Translations under genes and position numbers: made by a program
Assembly (NCBI GenBank): GCA_902496115.1
Contig: CABUZK010000016.1
Span: forward strand, 1 to 36,522
Direction of reading: 5' to 3'
Length of the DNA stretch: 36,522 bases
DNA from: an uncultured Collinsella sp.
GTDB taxonomy: Bacteria > Actinomycetota > Coriobacteriia > Coriobacteriales > Coriobacteriaceae
Notes under the pieces: model-generated
Seen by the model: the letters and a program-made list of their open reading frames with translations, nothing else
Databases searched by the model: none
What the model was told of the DNA's origin: nothing
Part shown: positions 1-7,779 of the stretch, piece by piece
Layout: every line of letters starts with the position of its first letter
How positions within the stretch are numbered: position 1 is the stretch's first letter

Positions 1-93
1 GGGCACGCCCGGTCCCGTTCCGAACCCGGAAGCTAAGCCCCATCGCGCCGAGAGTACTGCGGGGTCAGCCCGTGGGAGGCCAGGGCGCCGCTG
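1..93 (+). rRNA. rrf: 5S ribosomal RNA, 5'-truncated by the window edge
   Basis: The sequence shows the conserved 5S rRNA segments CCGTTCCGAACCCGGAAG and AAGCCCCATCGCGCCGA, followed by GAGAGTACTGCGGGG and the closing GGGAGGCCAGGGCGCCGC. About 20-25 nt of the 5' end lie outside the window, so the acceptor-like terminal helix cannot be closed and the 3' end is approximate. A strong terminator follows 40 nt later, so this is the last gene of an rrn operon. Confidence 0.95.
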
Positions 94-130
94 ACCGGTG
101 GACGGCACCGAGCCGCCATTGGGAATGTAG

Positions 131-162
131 AAGGGGGAGGCCTCGCGGTCTCCCCCTTTTTT
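131..162 (+). terminator. Rho-independent terminator of the rRNA operon
   Basis: A 9-bp stem, AAGGGGGAG paired with CTCCCCCTT (131-139 with 150-158), is extended by an inner CC/GG pair and followed by an uninterrupted T run to 162. Confidence 0.93.
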
Positions 163-210
163 GCGTTTATAGGGCCATCACTCCACTCTCGCTGTGTTTT
201 TGACCCTCGT

Positions 211-240
211 TTGTCGCATCTTCTGCGAACGGGCTACAAT
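211..240 (+). promoter_or_regulatory. Candidate sigma70-type promoter for the acpS operon
   Basis: TTGTCG at 211-216 and TACAAT at 235-240 are separated by 18 nt. They lie 30 nt upstream of the acpS start and downstream of the rRNA terminator. The -10 box is good; the -35 is moderate. Confidence 0.55.
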
Positions 241-269
241 GTCATAGTCTGTGCAGCATGGAGGTGATT

Positions 270-809
270 ATGGCCGAAGCCGGAATCGGCGTTGATATCG
301 TCGAGATTTCGCGAATGAAATCAATCCTTGAGAATACTCCCGCGTTTGTTCGGCGCGTGTTTACCGATGAAGAGCGTTCGTATTGCGATGCCTCGTCTCG
401 TCCTGCCGCGCATTATGCCAGTCGTTTTGCTTCTCGCGAGGCGGTGCTTAAGGCGCTTGGTACGGGTTTTAGCCAGGGCGTTGGCCGTAAAGACGTTTCC
501 GTAACGCGCGATAAGCTCGGCAAGCCAAAAGCGCTGCTTACGGGTCGTGCTCTTGAAATCGCCCGGGAATTGGGTGTTGTCGAGGTTGCTCTTTCTATTA
601 CTCTGACGGGTGACTTGGCTGTCGCTAATGCCATTGCGATCACCGAGGATGCTCGACCTAAACCCAAGGAAGAAAAGGTGAGCACGAAGGAGCGCGTTGC
701 TCAGACATTTAAAGAGGCTCGTTCTGTCTTAGACGAGCTCGAACAGCTGCAACAATCTGCTTTGTCGGAACATCTGGATGATGATCCGCAAGATATGCTA
801 GGAGCATAG
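270..809 (+). CDS. acpS: Holo-[acyl-carrier-protein] synthase
   Basis: Transfers 4'-phosphopantetheine from CoA to the serine of apo-acyl carrier protein, activating fatty-acid synthesis. The N-terminal GIGVDIVEISR motif carries the Mg-binding Asp, and FASREAVLKAL carries the second conserved Glu and Lys of the AcpS family. I chose ATG 270 over the in-frame ATG 258 because the only good ribosome-binding site (GGAGGT, 260-265) lies between them. That gives 179 residues; typical AcpS proteins are about 120-130. The extra ~50 C-terminal residues are charged and probably a short disordered linker plus helix (KERVAQTFKEARSVLDELEQ). The stop codon abuts the start of nnr, so the two are translationally linked. 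First gene of the operon. Confidence 0.93.
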   Translation: MAEAGIGVDIVEISRMKSILENTPAFVRRVFTDEERSYCDASSRPAAHYASRFASREAVLKALGTGFSQGVGRKDVSVTRDKLGKPKALLTGRALEIARELGVVEVALSITLTGDLAVANAIAITEDARPKPKEEKVSTKERVAQTFKEARSVLDELEQLQQSALSEHLDDDPQDMLGA

Positions 810-2426
810 ATGAAACCGGTTTTGAGTACCGAGGAAGTCGTTCGCCTCGAAGATATCATCGAGCGTGAGGGTACCTCGAAGGCCGAACTCATGGAGTTGG
901 CGGGCGAATTTGCTGCCAACGAGATTTTAAAGCTCAACCCCGATCGCGTTCTTGTATTGGTCGGTTTTGGCAACAATGGCGGAGATGGCTGGGTTGCCGC
1001 TGACATTCTGACGCATAAGGGCGTTGATGTAGATATCGTCTCTCCGGTTGAGCCGGATGAGATCCCTGCCGTTCTCGCTCGTCATGTCGCCCGTCGTACT
1101 GCTGGTCGCGACGTGCATGTGTGTGTCGGCCCCTCTCGCGATGAGCTGGAGGTGCTGATTGATAAGGCTGATGTTGTAGTCGATGCCATTTTTGGTACCG
1201 GTTTTCATGGTGATCTTCGTGCGCCGTTTTCAATCTGGATCCCCACGGTCAATGAAAATGCCGATCGCGTCGTCTCCATCGATGTTCCCTCGGGCCTGAA
1301 TGCCGAGACGGGTGTGGTGGATGACGACTGCATTCGTGCCGAGCGTACGGTGACGATGATTGCTCCCAAGATCGGCTTATACAGCGCTGACGGTCCCGAA
1401 TATGCAGGCGATCTGGTCTGCGGCGGTCTGTATGACCGCCTTGATGAGGTCATTGACGATGTCGACCATGCTGCCGAGATCGTGGAACCCGGTGACCTTG
1501 TGGACTATTTTGCTCCGCTGCCTACGAATATCGATAAGTACTCGCGCGGCTCGGTGCTCATTGTTGCCGGATCGGCGCAGTATCCTGGTGCGGCCATTAT
1601 GGCTGCCAAGTCCGCTGCCCGCGCAGGCGCCGGCTATGTGGCAGTCGCGACTCCGGATGCGTGTGCCAACCTTATCCGCATGGCGCTCCCCTCGATTCCG
1701 GTCTTTGCTATTCCATCTGATTCCCGCGGTTCTTTTGGTGCCGCTGCGCGCATGACGGTATGTGAGATTGCCAAGAAATATAGCTGCGTGCTGTGTGGTC
1801 CCGGCATGACGACATCTGCCGGTGCCATGCAGGTGGTTTCGGGTCTGCTTGAGCTCGACGTACCGCTTATCTTGGATGCCGATGCTCTCAACTGCCTTGC
1901 CAAGATTGCAATCGATGGCATCGACAGTAATCCCGAGATGTATCGTCGTGAGCAGCCGCTCGTCATGACGCCGCATTATCGTGAGCTTTCGCGTCTCGTC
2001 GCCGGTGATGAGGTCAATGACCTTGGAACCGCGATTGCCGCCGCGCAAAAGGTTGTCTGGGCCGCCGGTTCCGATAACCTCGTTGTTATCGCTAAGGGCC
2101 CGACGACGGCCATTTGCGGTGTTGAGCGCGTGCTACTGCCGCTCTCGGGCCCGGCGTCGTTGGCGACCGCTGGCTCGGGTGACGTCCTTGCGGGTATTCT
2201 GGCCGGCACGCTAGCCACCATGCGCGACGAGATGGACCGCTGGGAGCTGCTGTACTCGTATGCCGTCGCGCTTCATAGCTATGCCGGTTTTGCCGCGGCG
2301 ACGGAGTTTGGCGAGAAGAGCGTTATCGCGACCGATCTTATCGACTTGATCGGTCCCGCCATGGAGTTGGCGGCTAAGGACGCGCTCGATGATCTGGGAA
2401 TCACGGACGAAGGGTCGGATGACTAA
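810..2426 (+). CDS. nnr: Bifunctional NAD(P)H-hydrate epimerase / ADP-dependent NAD(P)H-hydrate dehydratase
   Basis: Repairs hydrated NADH and NADPH: the N-terminal YjeF_N domain epimerises R- and S-NAD(P)HX, and the C-terminal ribokinase-like YjeF_C domain dehydrates S-NAD(P)HX using ADP. The first half contains the epimerase motif GFGNNGGDGW and a later SIDVPSGLNAETG segment. The second half contains AGSAQYPGAA, VMTPHYRELSRL and the nucleotide-binding signature ATAGSGDVLAGILAG. At 538 residues it is the usual length for the fused form. ATG 810 directly follows the acpS stop, with GGAG of the acpS end as ribosome-binding site. Confidence 0.95.
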   Translation: MKPVLSTEEVVRLEDIIEREGTSKAELMELAGEFAANEILKLNPDRVLVLVGFGNNGGDGWVAADILTHKGVDVDIVSPVEPDEIPAVLARHVARRTAGRDVHVCVGPSRDELEVLIDKADVVVDAIFGTGFHGDLRAPFSIWIPTVNENADRVVSIDVPSGLNAETGVVDDDCIRAERTVTMIAPKIGLYSADGPEYAGDLVCGGLYDRLDEVIDDVDHAAEIVEPGDLVDYFAPLPTNIDKYSRGSVLIVAGSAQYPGAAIMAAKSAARAGAGYVAVATPDACANLIRMALPSIPVFAIPSDSRGSFGAAARMTVCEIAKKYSCVLCGPGMTTSAGAMQVVSGLLELDVPLILDADALNCLAKIAIDGIDSNPEMYRREQPLVMTPHYRELSRLVAGDEVNDLGTAIAAAQKVVWAAGSDNLVVIAKGPTTAICGVERVLLPLSGPASLATAGSGDVLAGILAGTLATMRDEMDRWELLYSYAVALHSYAGFAAATEFGEKSVIATDLIDLIGPAMELAAKDALDDLGITDEGSDD

Positions 2427-2428
2427 TT

Positions 2429-3574
2429 ATGAATAAAGCCGATTTGACGCGTTGGTCCTGGGTCGAGATCGACCGCGGGGCGCTCCGCCGCAACACGAGG
2501 GCCTATAAGAATTTGCTGAATCCGCGCCAGCGCCTATGCTGCGTGGTTAAAGCCGACGCTTATGGCCATGGAGCTGTTGAGTGCGCCAAGATTATGTATT
2601 CGGCCGGCGCCGACATGTTTGCCGTGGCGACGGTTAACGAGGGCGTTGAGCTCCGACAGGGCGGGATTACGAAACCCGTCCTCATCCTAAGCGAGCCGCC
2701 TATCGAGGCCATTCCGACGTTGCTCGAGTTCGATATCATGCCCTCGGTCTATACGTCCGACTTTGCTCTTGCGTATGGCGAATGTGCCGTCGCGGCGGGC
2801 AAGGTGGGCAAGTATCATCTCGCCATCGAGACGGGCATGAACCGCATCGGCGTACATTACACGCAGGTGCTCGACTTTGTCCGCGGTATTGATTTCCATC
2901 GCGGTATTCAGTGCGACGGCGTATTTACGCACTTCGCCACAGCCGATGAACCTTCGGGCTGGGACTACAAGCTGCAGTGCCAGCGCTTTACCGAGGCCGT
3001 TCAGGCCATTAAGGATGCGGGTTTTGAGTGCGGTATCGTGCATTGCGCCAACACGCCGTCTTCGATGCTCGACCCCTCGATGCATTTTGATATGATTCGC
3101 GCCGGCGTTGGCCTGTATGGCATGCAGCCGTGCGAGCTGAGTAGCCGTGTGATGCAGCTCGATCCCGTTATGAGCGTTCATGCGCGCGTGACGCGCGTGG
3201 CGCACCCTGCGATGGGCGAGGGCGTGGGCTACGGTTTTACCTACCGCGTACCGCGTACGCGCGTTCAGATCTGCACGCTGCCGATCGGTTATGCCGACGG
3301 CCTATCGCGTACGCTTTCCAATCGTATGGATGTGCTGTATCGCGGCGTGCGCGTGCGTCAGGTTGGCAATATCTGCATGGATCAGTTTATGGTCGCCATT
3401 CAGTCCAACCCGGCACACGAGATTCCCGAGGCCGAGTATGGTGACGAGATGATTATTGTCGGCCGCGATGGCGATGCCGAGATCACTATGGACGAGATGG
3501 CCCGACTGCGCGGAACGATTAACTACGAGGTCGCCTGCGGCTTTGGCATGCGTCTCGACAAGGTCTACGTGTAG
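2429..3574 (+). CDS. alr: Alanine racemase
   Basis: PLP-dependent interconversion of L- and D-alanine, supplying D-alanine for peptidoglycan. The fold-III PLP lysine is K41 in VVKADAYGHG. The C-terminal beta domain contains VGYGFTYRVPRT, which carries the catalytic tyrosine, the PIGYADG segment, and CMDQFMV, which completes the active site at the dimer interface. Length 381 is normal. It starts two bases after the nnr stop, so it is co-transcribed and probably translationally coupled; its own ribosome-binding site is weak. Confidence 0.96.
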   Translation: MNKADLTRWSWVEIDRGALRRNTRAYKNLLNPRQRLCCVVKADAYGHGAVECAKIMYSAGADMFAVATVNEGVELRQGGITKPVLILSEPPIEAIPTLLEFDIMPSVYTSDFALAYGECAVAAGKVGKYHLAIETGMNRIGVHYTQVLDFVRGIDFHRGIQCDGVFTHFATADEPSGWDYKLQCQRFTEAVQAIKDAGFECGIVHCANTPSSMLDPSMHFDMIRAGVGLYGMQPCELSSRVMQLDPVMSVHARVTRVAHPAMGEGVGYGFTYRVPRTRVQICTLPIGYADGLSRTLSNRMDVLYRGVRVRQVGNICMDQFMVAIQSNPAHEIPEAEYGDEMIIVGRDGDAEITMDEMARLRGTINYEVACGFGMRLDKVYV

Positions 3575-3582
3575 GAGCCGCT

Positions 3583-4203
3583 ATGGGCGTCATGCACATC
3601 CCCGGCCATACCCATCAGGCGCCACGTGAGGTCGCACTCGAGGAGATTGAGGCTGTTTTAGGCGACTGCCATCTCTGCCAGCTCTATCAGTCGCGCCATA
3701 ACATCGTGTTTGGCGTGGGAAACCCCCACGCTCGCGTCATGTTTATTGGTGAAGCACCGGGTCGCAACGAGGATTTGCAGGGCGAACCCTTTGTGGGGGC
3801 GGCGGGTGAAGACCTCAACGGCATTTTGTCCCTGGCAGGTCTTAAGCGCGAGGACGTCTATATCGCCAACGTGCTTAAGTGTCGCCCGCCGGGAAACCGC
3901 AATCCGCGTCCCGAGGAAGTGCTGGCTTGCTCACCGTTTTTGCGCGAGCAGATTCGAAGCATCTGGCCCGATATCATCGTGACGCTCGGTAACCCCGCAA
4001 CGCACTTTGTGCTCAAGACCGAGATCGGCATTACCAAGCTGCGCGGCAGGTTCCATCAGATGGGCCACTTTGTGGTGATGCCGACGTTTCATCCTGCGGC
4101 GGCGCTGCGCAATCCGGCGTGGCAGGAGTTGCTGGAGGAAGACTTTAAGATGCTGGGCGACTATCTGGAGCGGCACCCCGCGCCGGAGACCGCCTCGGAA
4201 TAA
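3583..4203 (+). CDS. Family-4 uracil-DNA glycosylase (Fe-S type)
   Basis: Removes uracil from DNA as the first step of base-excision repair. The type-4 motif GEAPGRNED is present. Four cysteines, C29, C32, C100 and C116, have the spacing expected for the 4Fe-4S cluster of this family. The C-terminal PTFHPAAALRNP carries the conserved His of the DNA-intercalating motif. The 206-residue length is typical. An ATG at 3592 is a possible alternative start, but TAGGAG at the alr stop favours 3583. The gene sits nine bases after alr, within the operon. Confidence 0.93.
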   Translation: MGVMHIPGHTHQAPREVALEEIEAVLGDCHLCQLYQSRHNIVFGVGNPHARVMFIGEAPGRNEDLQGEPFVGAAGEDLNGILSLAGLKREDVYIANVLKCRPPGNRNPRPEEVLACSPFLREQIRSIWPDIIVTLGNPATHFVLKTEIGITKLRGRFHQMGHFVVMPTFHPAAALRNPAWQELLEEDFKMLGDYLERHPAPETASE

Positions 4204-4218
4204 TAATAAGGAGCGTAT

Positions 4219-4725
4219 ATGTCCCTGGAGCGCCTGGGGGTAGGTACCTATAGAACGGCCCGTACTACCGATACGGAGCATTTTGGCGAGCTGGTCGCAC
4301 CGTGTCTAGAAGATGGCGATGTGCTGATCTTGACCGGCGGCCTCGGGGTGGGCAAAACCCACTTTACCAAGGGCGTTTCGCGCGCTCTGGGCGATGAGCA
4401 TATGGTCACAAGCCCTACGTTCGCACTCATGGCCGTTCATGACCAAGGGCGTATTCCGCTGTTCCATTTTGATCTGTACCGCCTGGAGCATGCCTACGAG
4501 CTTGAGGATACGGGCATTTTTGACGTGCTGGGCTATGAGGGTGTTTGCCTGCTGGAATGGGGCGAGCAGTTTCAGGATGAACTGACAGATGAGTATCTTT
4601 CGGTGACGCTTAAGCGCGATGAGGACGACAGCGACGTGCGAACGATAACGCTCGAAGCACACGGCGAGCGCGCGGATGAGCTTTCCCATTTGATAGATAA
4701 GGCTGTACAAGATGAGCTTGCATAA
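4219..4725 (+). CDS. tsaE: tRNA threonylcarbamoyladenosine biosynthesis ATPase TsaE
   Basis: TsaE is the ATPase that drives the TsaB-TsaD complex forming t6A at position 37 of ANN-decoding tRNAs. It shows the P-loop GGLGVGKTHF early in the protein, the PTFALMA segment, FHFDLYRL, and the CLLEWGEQF motif near the Walker B region. An AAGGAG ribosome-binding site lies five bases before ATG 4219. At 168 residues it is a normal TsaE. Its last 14 bases overlap the start of the TsaB-RimI-TsaD fusion, so the whole t6A transfer machinery except TsaC is encoded in one transcript. Confidence 0.95.
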   Translation: MSLERLGVGTYRTARTTDTEHFGELVAPCLEDGDVLILTGGLGVGKTHFTKGVSRALGDEHMVTSPTFALMAVHDQGRIPLFHFDLYRLEHAYELEDTGIFDVLGYEGVCLLEWGEQFQDELTDEYLSVTLKRDEDDSDVRTITLEAHGERADELSHLIDKAVQDELA

Positions 4726-7096
4726 CGACAACGCGCTGGTGGTGGCGCTCGACACATCGACCGACATGCTTGCCTGCGCGGCAAGCTGGATTGACGTGCA
4801 GACAGGCGAGGCAAAGTTGGTGAGTGGGGACCATCTGTGTCGCCGCCATGCCAACGTGGAGCTCGTGAATACTGTTGATGGCGTACTGAAGCAGACCGGC
4901 CTGGATCGTAGCGATGTCGGCTGTTATGTGGTCGGCCGCGGCCCGGGTTCGTTTACGGGCGTGCGTATCGGCATCTCCACCGCAAAGGGTCTGGCACGTG
5001 GTGCCAACGTGCCGTTGCTCGGCGTGTCGACACTTGACGCTTGCGCCTGGACGGCATGGAAGGCCGGCGTACGCGGCAAGCTTGGTGTTCTTGCCGACGC
5101 CATGCGCGGCGAGGTGTACCCGGCGCTGTATGTGCTGGGGGATGAGGGTCCCGAGCGTCTGTTTGAGCGCGAGCGTGTGGTCAAGGCCGCCGTGGCGCTT
5201 GATGAGTGGCGCCAGACCGCGGACTGGGATCAGGTTCAGCTGACTGGTGACGGTCTCGTGCGTTATGGCAAGCTGCTGGGTGAGGACGAGACGGCGCGCT
5301 GCGTGGAGCGAGATCTGTGGTGGCCCTCGGGTGAGGGCCTGCTGATGGCGCACGCCGCAGGCGATGGCGATCCGGCTCGCGTCTTGCCGATCTATACGCG
5401 CCTTTCGGACGCCGAGGAAAACGAGCGCAAGCGCCTGGGCCTTGCCGAGAGCGCGCAGAGTGAGGTGACAGGTGTTGCCGACGAGCTCGCCGGACGTCAT
5501 CTGCAATTCCGCCCCATGGGCGCGGCGGATGCCGAGGGTGCGAGCGCGCTGGAGGCAGCTTGCTTTGAAAGCGCCGGACACGAGGCGTGGACGCCGGGCA
5601 TGTTCCTGTCCGAGCTGGGCGAGGACGTTGCCGCTCCGCGTAGCTGGTGGGTGGCGCACGACGACGGTCAGCTGCTGGGTCTTGCCGGCGGCATGGTCGT
5701 CGACGGGGACGTGCAGATTATGGACGTTGCCGTCGATCCGACTCATCGCCGTGAGGGTATCGCCCGCAAGCTTCTGTCGCACGTGAGCTATGACGCGCAG
5801 ATGCTCGGCTGCACCACGGCTTCGCTTGAGGTTGAGGACGGCAACGAGGGCGCAATTGCACTCTATGCCGCCCTGGGCTTTACCGAGGCGGGTCGTCGCC
5901 GTGGCTACTACGGTGCCGGCAAGGATGCCATCGTTATGACGGCGCCGCTGCCCCTGGTGCTTCCTCTCGACAATGCCTCGCCCGAGCCAACTGCTGCCGA
6001 ACAGCGCGCATGGCCGCTGCCCGCGCCCAAGCGCTCTGCCGAGGAACGTGTCGAGATTGAGCGTCGCCGCCTAGTACTCGCTATCGAGAGCTCCTGCGAC
6101 GAGACGGCGGTGGCGATTATCGATGCGGACGGCAAGATGCTGGCCAACCAGGTGTCGACGCAGATTGATTTTCATGCCCGCTTTGGCGGCGTGGTACCCG
6201 AGATTGCCTCGCGCAAGCACGTTGAGGTCATCGTGAGCGTCGTGGACGCGGCACTCGAGGACGCCGCAGCGTCGCTGGGCCTTACGGGCGGAGCCATTGC
6301 ACCAAGCGAGCTTGCCGCCGTGGGCGTGACGCAAGGTCCGGGCCTGGTGGGTGCCTTGGTGGTGGGCGTCGCCTTTGCCAAGGGCTTTGCGTATGCTGCC
6401 GGCAAACCGCTGGTGTGCGTCAATCATCTGGAGGGTCACCTGTTTGCCAACCTGTTGGCGCAGCCCGACCTCAAGCCGCCGTTTATCTTTACGCTTGTTT
6501 CGGGCGGGCACACCATGCTCGTGCACGTAAGGGCATGGGGCGACTACGAGGTGCTTGGCGAGACGCTTGACGACGCCGTGGGCGAAGCCTTCGACAAGGT
6601 GGCAAAGGCACTGGGCCTTGGCTATCCCGGAGGTCCCATCATCTCCAAGCTTGCCGAGACGGGCAATCCTAAGGCGATTGATTTCCCCCGCGCGCTGAAC
6701 AGCAGGGGCGACTACCGCTTCTCGCTTTCGGGCCTCAAGACGGCGGTGACGCTCTACATCGAGCAGGAGACCAAGGTCGGGCGCACGATTCATCTGCCCG
6801 ATTTGGCGGCTTCGTTTGAGGCGGCGGTCTTTGACGTGCAGTACAAGAAGGCCAAAAACGCCCTGCATGCTACCGGGTGCAAGGAGTATTGCATCGGCGG
6901 CGGCGTCTCGGCCAACCCGCATCTGCGCGAGATGATGATCAAGAAACTCGGGCGTCAGGGAATCCGCGTAACGGTGCCGCCCTTGTCTGCCTGCACCGAT
7001 AACGCCGCCATGATCGCGGAGGTCGCTCGCCGTAAATTCGACCGAGGTGAAATCTCGCCGTTCGATGTCGACGCCGATCCAAACATGACGCTGTAG
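4712..7096 (+). CDS. TsaB-RimI-TsaD triple fusion protein (t6A synthase subunits plus N-acetyltransferase)
   Basis: One uninterrupted 794-residue frame contains three proteins that are usually separate. Residues 1 to about 230 are TsaB (VVALDTSTDMLACA; GRGPGSFTGVRIGISTAKGL), the pseudo-enzyme partner. Residues about 264-410 are a RimI-type GNAT acetyltransferase, with the acetyl-CoA loop RREGIARKLL near residue 345 and NEGAIALYAALGF. Residues about 452-794 are TsaD, with LAIESSCDETAVAII, the metal-binding H572-x3-H576 in NHLEGHLFAN, GGGVSAN and CTDNAAMIAEVA. TsaB-RimI and RimI-TsaD fusions occur in bacteria; joining all three should fix TsaB:TsaD stoichiometry. It follows tsaE with a 14-base overlap. 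No frameshift or stop is seen at either junction. Confidence 0.94.
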   Translation: MSLHNDNALVVALDTSTDMLACAASWIDVQTGEAKLVSGDHLCRRHANVELVNTVDGVLKQTGLDRSDVGCYVVGRGPGSFTGVRIGISTAKGLARGANVPLLGVSTLDACAWTAWKAGVRGKLGVLADAMRGEVYPALYVLGDEGPERLFERERVVKAAVALDEWRQTADWDQVQLTGDGLVRYGKLLGEDETARCVERDLWWPSGEGLLMAHAAGDGDPARVLPIYTRLSDAEENERKRLGLAESAQSEVTGVADELAGRHLQFRPMGAADAEGASALEAACFESAGHEAWTPGMFLSELGEDVAAPRSWWVAHDDGQLLGLAGGMVVDGDVQIMDVAVDPTHRREGIARKLLSHVSYDAQMLGCTTASLEVEDGNEGAIALYAALGFTEAGRRRGYYGAGKDAIVMTAPLPLVLPLDNASPEPTAAEQRAWPLPAPKRSAEERVEIERRRLVLAIESSCDETAVAIIDADGKMLANQVSTQIDFHARFGGVVPEIASRKHVEVIVSVVDAALEDAAASLGLTGGAIAPSELAAVGVTQGPGLVGALVVGVAFAKGFAYAAGKPLVCVNHLEGHLFANLLAQPDLKPPFIFTLVSGGHTMLVHVRAWGDYEVLGETLDDAVGEAFDKVAKALGLGYPGGPIISKLAETGNPKAIDFPRALNSRGDYRFSLSGLKTAVTLYIEQETKVGRTIHLPDLAASFEAAVFDVQYKKAKNALHATGCKEYCIGGGVSANPHLREMMIKKLGRQGIRVTVPPLSACTDNAAMIAEVARRKFDRGEISPFDVDADPNMTL

Positions 7097-7108
7097 TCGT
7101 ACGGGTGC

Positions 7109-7243
7109 GGTCCCCGACCGGAGGGGCCGGATATAAGGTTTCCTGCTCTACAGTCCTGCGCAAGACGAAGGCCACATTAAGTGGCCTTCTTTGCGTGCGG
7201 AACTCGCGATAAACCTTATATCCGGCCCCTCCGGTCGGGGACC
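7109..7243 (+). repeat. Core-and-arms palindromic element, copy 1
   Basis: Perfect 33-bp inverted arms (7109-7141 and 7211-7243; outer part GC-rich, inner part AT-rich) enclose a 69-nt core at 7142-7210. The core contains CCTGCTCTACAGTCCTG, then nested stems CGCAA/TTGCG (7159-7163 with 7191-7195) and GAAGGCCAC/GTGGCCTTC (7167-7175 with 7181-7189) around the loop ATTAA, and ends in GCGGAACTCGCGAT. It begins 12 nt after the tsaD stop. The same core recurs at 7427-7495 (reverse), 12207-12275 and 30276-30345, each time with different arms. Confidence 0.93.
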
Positions 7244-7384
7244 TTTCTGTATCGATATAGCTTCTGAGCTGGTTCGGCGTCGACAGCGTCCGGCAAGGTT
7301 AACAAGTCAGCGTCGAATTTCCGGCGTGCTTTAGCTGAAAGAAAAAGATGGCATGCGGAGCTTTGCTCCGCATTTGGGATGGAA
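7244..7384. other. Non-coding spacer between two inverted-repeat elements
   Basis: No convincing gene is seen in these 141 bases. One hairpin is present, ATGCGGAG-CTTTG-CTCCGCAT at 7353-7373, but it lacks a T run of terminator quality. Confidence 0.5.
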
Positions 7385-7537
7385 GCCCCTGAGAGCCGCG
7401 GGAGCCGGGCGGCGCATGTGAACTTTATCGCGAGTTCCGCACGCAAAGGAAAGCACTTAATGTGCTTTCCGTCTTGCGCAGGACTGTAGAGCAGGAAAGT
7501 TCACATGCGCCGCCCGGCTCCCGCGGCTCTCAGGGGC
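7385..7537 (-). repeat. Core-and-arms palindromic element, copy 2 (reverse orientation)
   Basis: The arms at 7385-7426 and 7496-7537 are a perfect 42-bp inverted repeat, unrelated in sequence to the arms of copy 1. The 69-nt core (7427-7495) is the reverse complement of the copy 1 core except in the inner stem. There GAAGGCCAC/GTGGCCTTC is replaced by GGAAAGCAC/GTGCTTTCC, so changes on one side are matched on the other. The loop ATTAA and the outer CGCAA/TTGCG stem are conserved. Confidence 0.93.
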
Positions 7538-7634
7538 AACTCTCATGCAAAAACTTTTGTCGGGTAAAGTCCGAGGTCAGTGGTGTTTTATACCGAGAAA
7601 TTCAAAAAAGTGGAAAATTCATTACATATTTGCG

Positions 7635-7663
7635 TTGACTTTAGGTAACTAAAGTTTCATACT
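7635..7663 (+). promoter_or_regulatory. Promoter of the cstA leader transcript
   Basis: TTGACT at 7635-7640 and CATACT at 7658-7663 are separated by exactly 17 nt, a near-consensus housekeeping promoter. It lies about 70 nt upstream of the leader peptide and 240 nt upstream of the transporter gene. Confidence 0.75.
7638..7655. promoter_or_regulatory. Candidate operator inside the cstA promoter
   Basis: A perfect 7-bp dyad, ACTTTAG-GTAA-CTAAAGT, fills the spacer between the -35 and -10 boxes, where a bound repressor would block RNA polymerase. The regulator is unknown. A second, looser dyad, GTGAAC-N10-GTTCAC, lies downstream near 7685-7706 in the untranslated leader. Confidence 0.55.
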
Positions 7664-7734
7664 CCTTTTCAACCACTGGGGGATGTGAACACGCACGGAT
7701 CGTTCACATCATGATTGAAGAGGATTTCTTAGAC

Positions 7735-7779
7735 ATGTTCACGCATCAGCTAAACATTATCAGCGTAGTAATTATCTGA
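7735..7779 (+). CDS. Putative branched-chain amino-acid leader peptide (MFTHQLNIISVVII)
   Basis: A 14-codon frame runs from ATG 7735 to TGA 7777-7779 and encodes MFTHQLNIISVVII: four Ile, two Val and one Leu, six of these seven in the last eight residues. An AAGAGGA ribosome-binding site lies about ten bases upstream. This is the composition of ilv-type attenuation leader peptides, in which ribosome stalling on scarce Ile-, Val- or Leu-tRNA controls a downstream terminator. It lies between a promoter and a strong terminator that precedes the CstA-family transporter. The assignment rests on composition and position only. Confidence 0.65.
   Translation: MFTHQLNIISVVII

Noticed and set aside
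7109..7243. Ordinary Rho-independent terminator after tsaD
   Set aside because: The stem-loop is far too long, has a conserved structured core shared with three other loci, and lacks a T run after the outer arm. A termination role for the inner hairpin is still possible.
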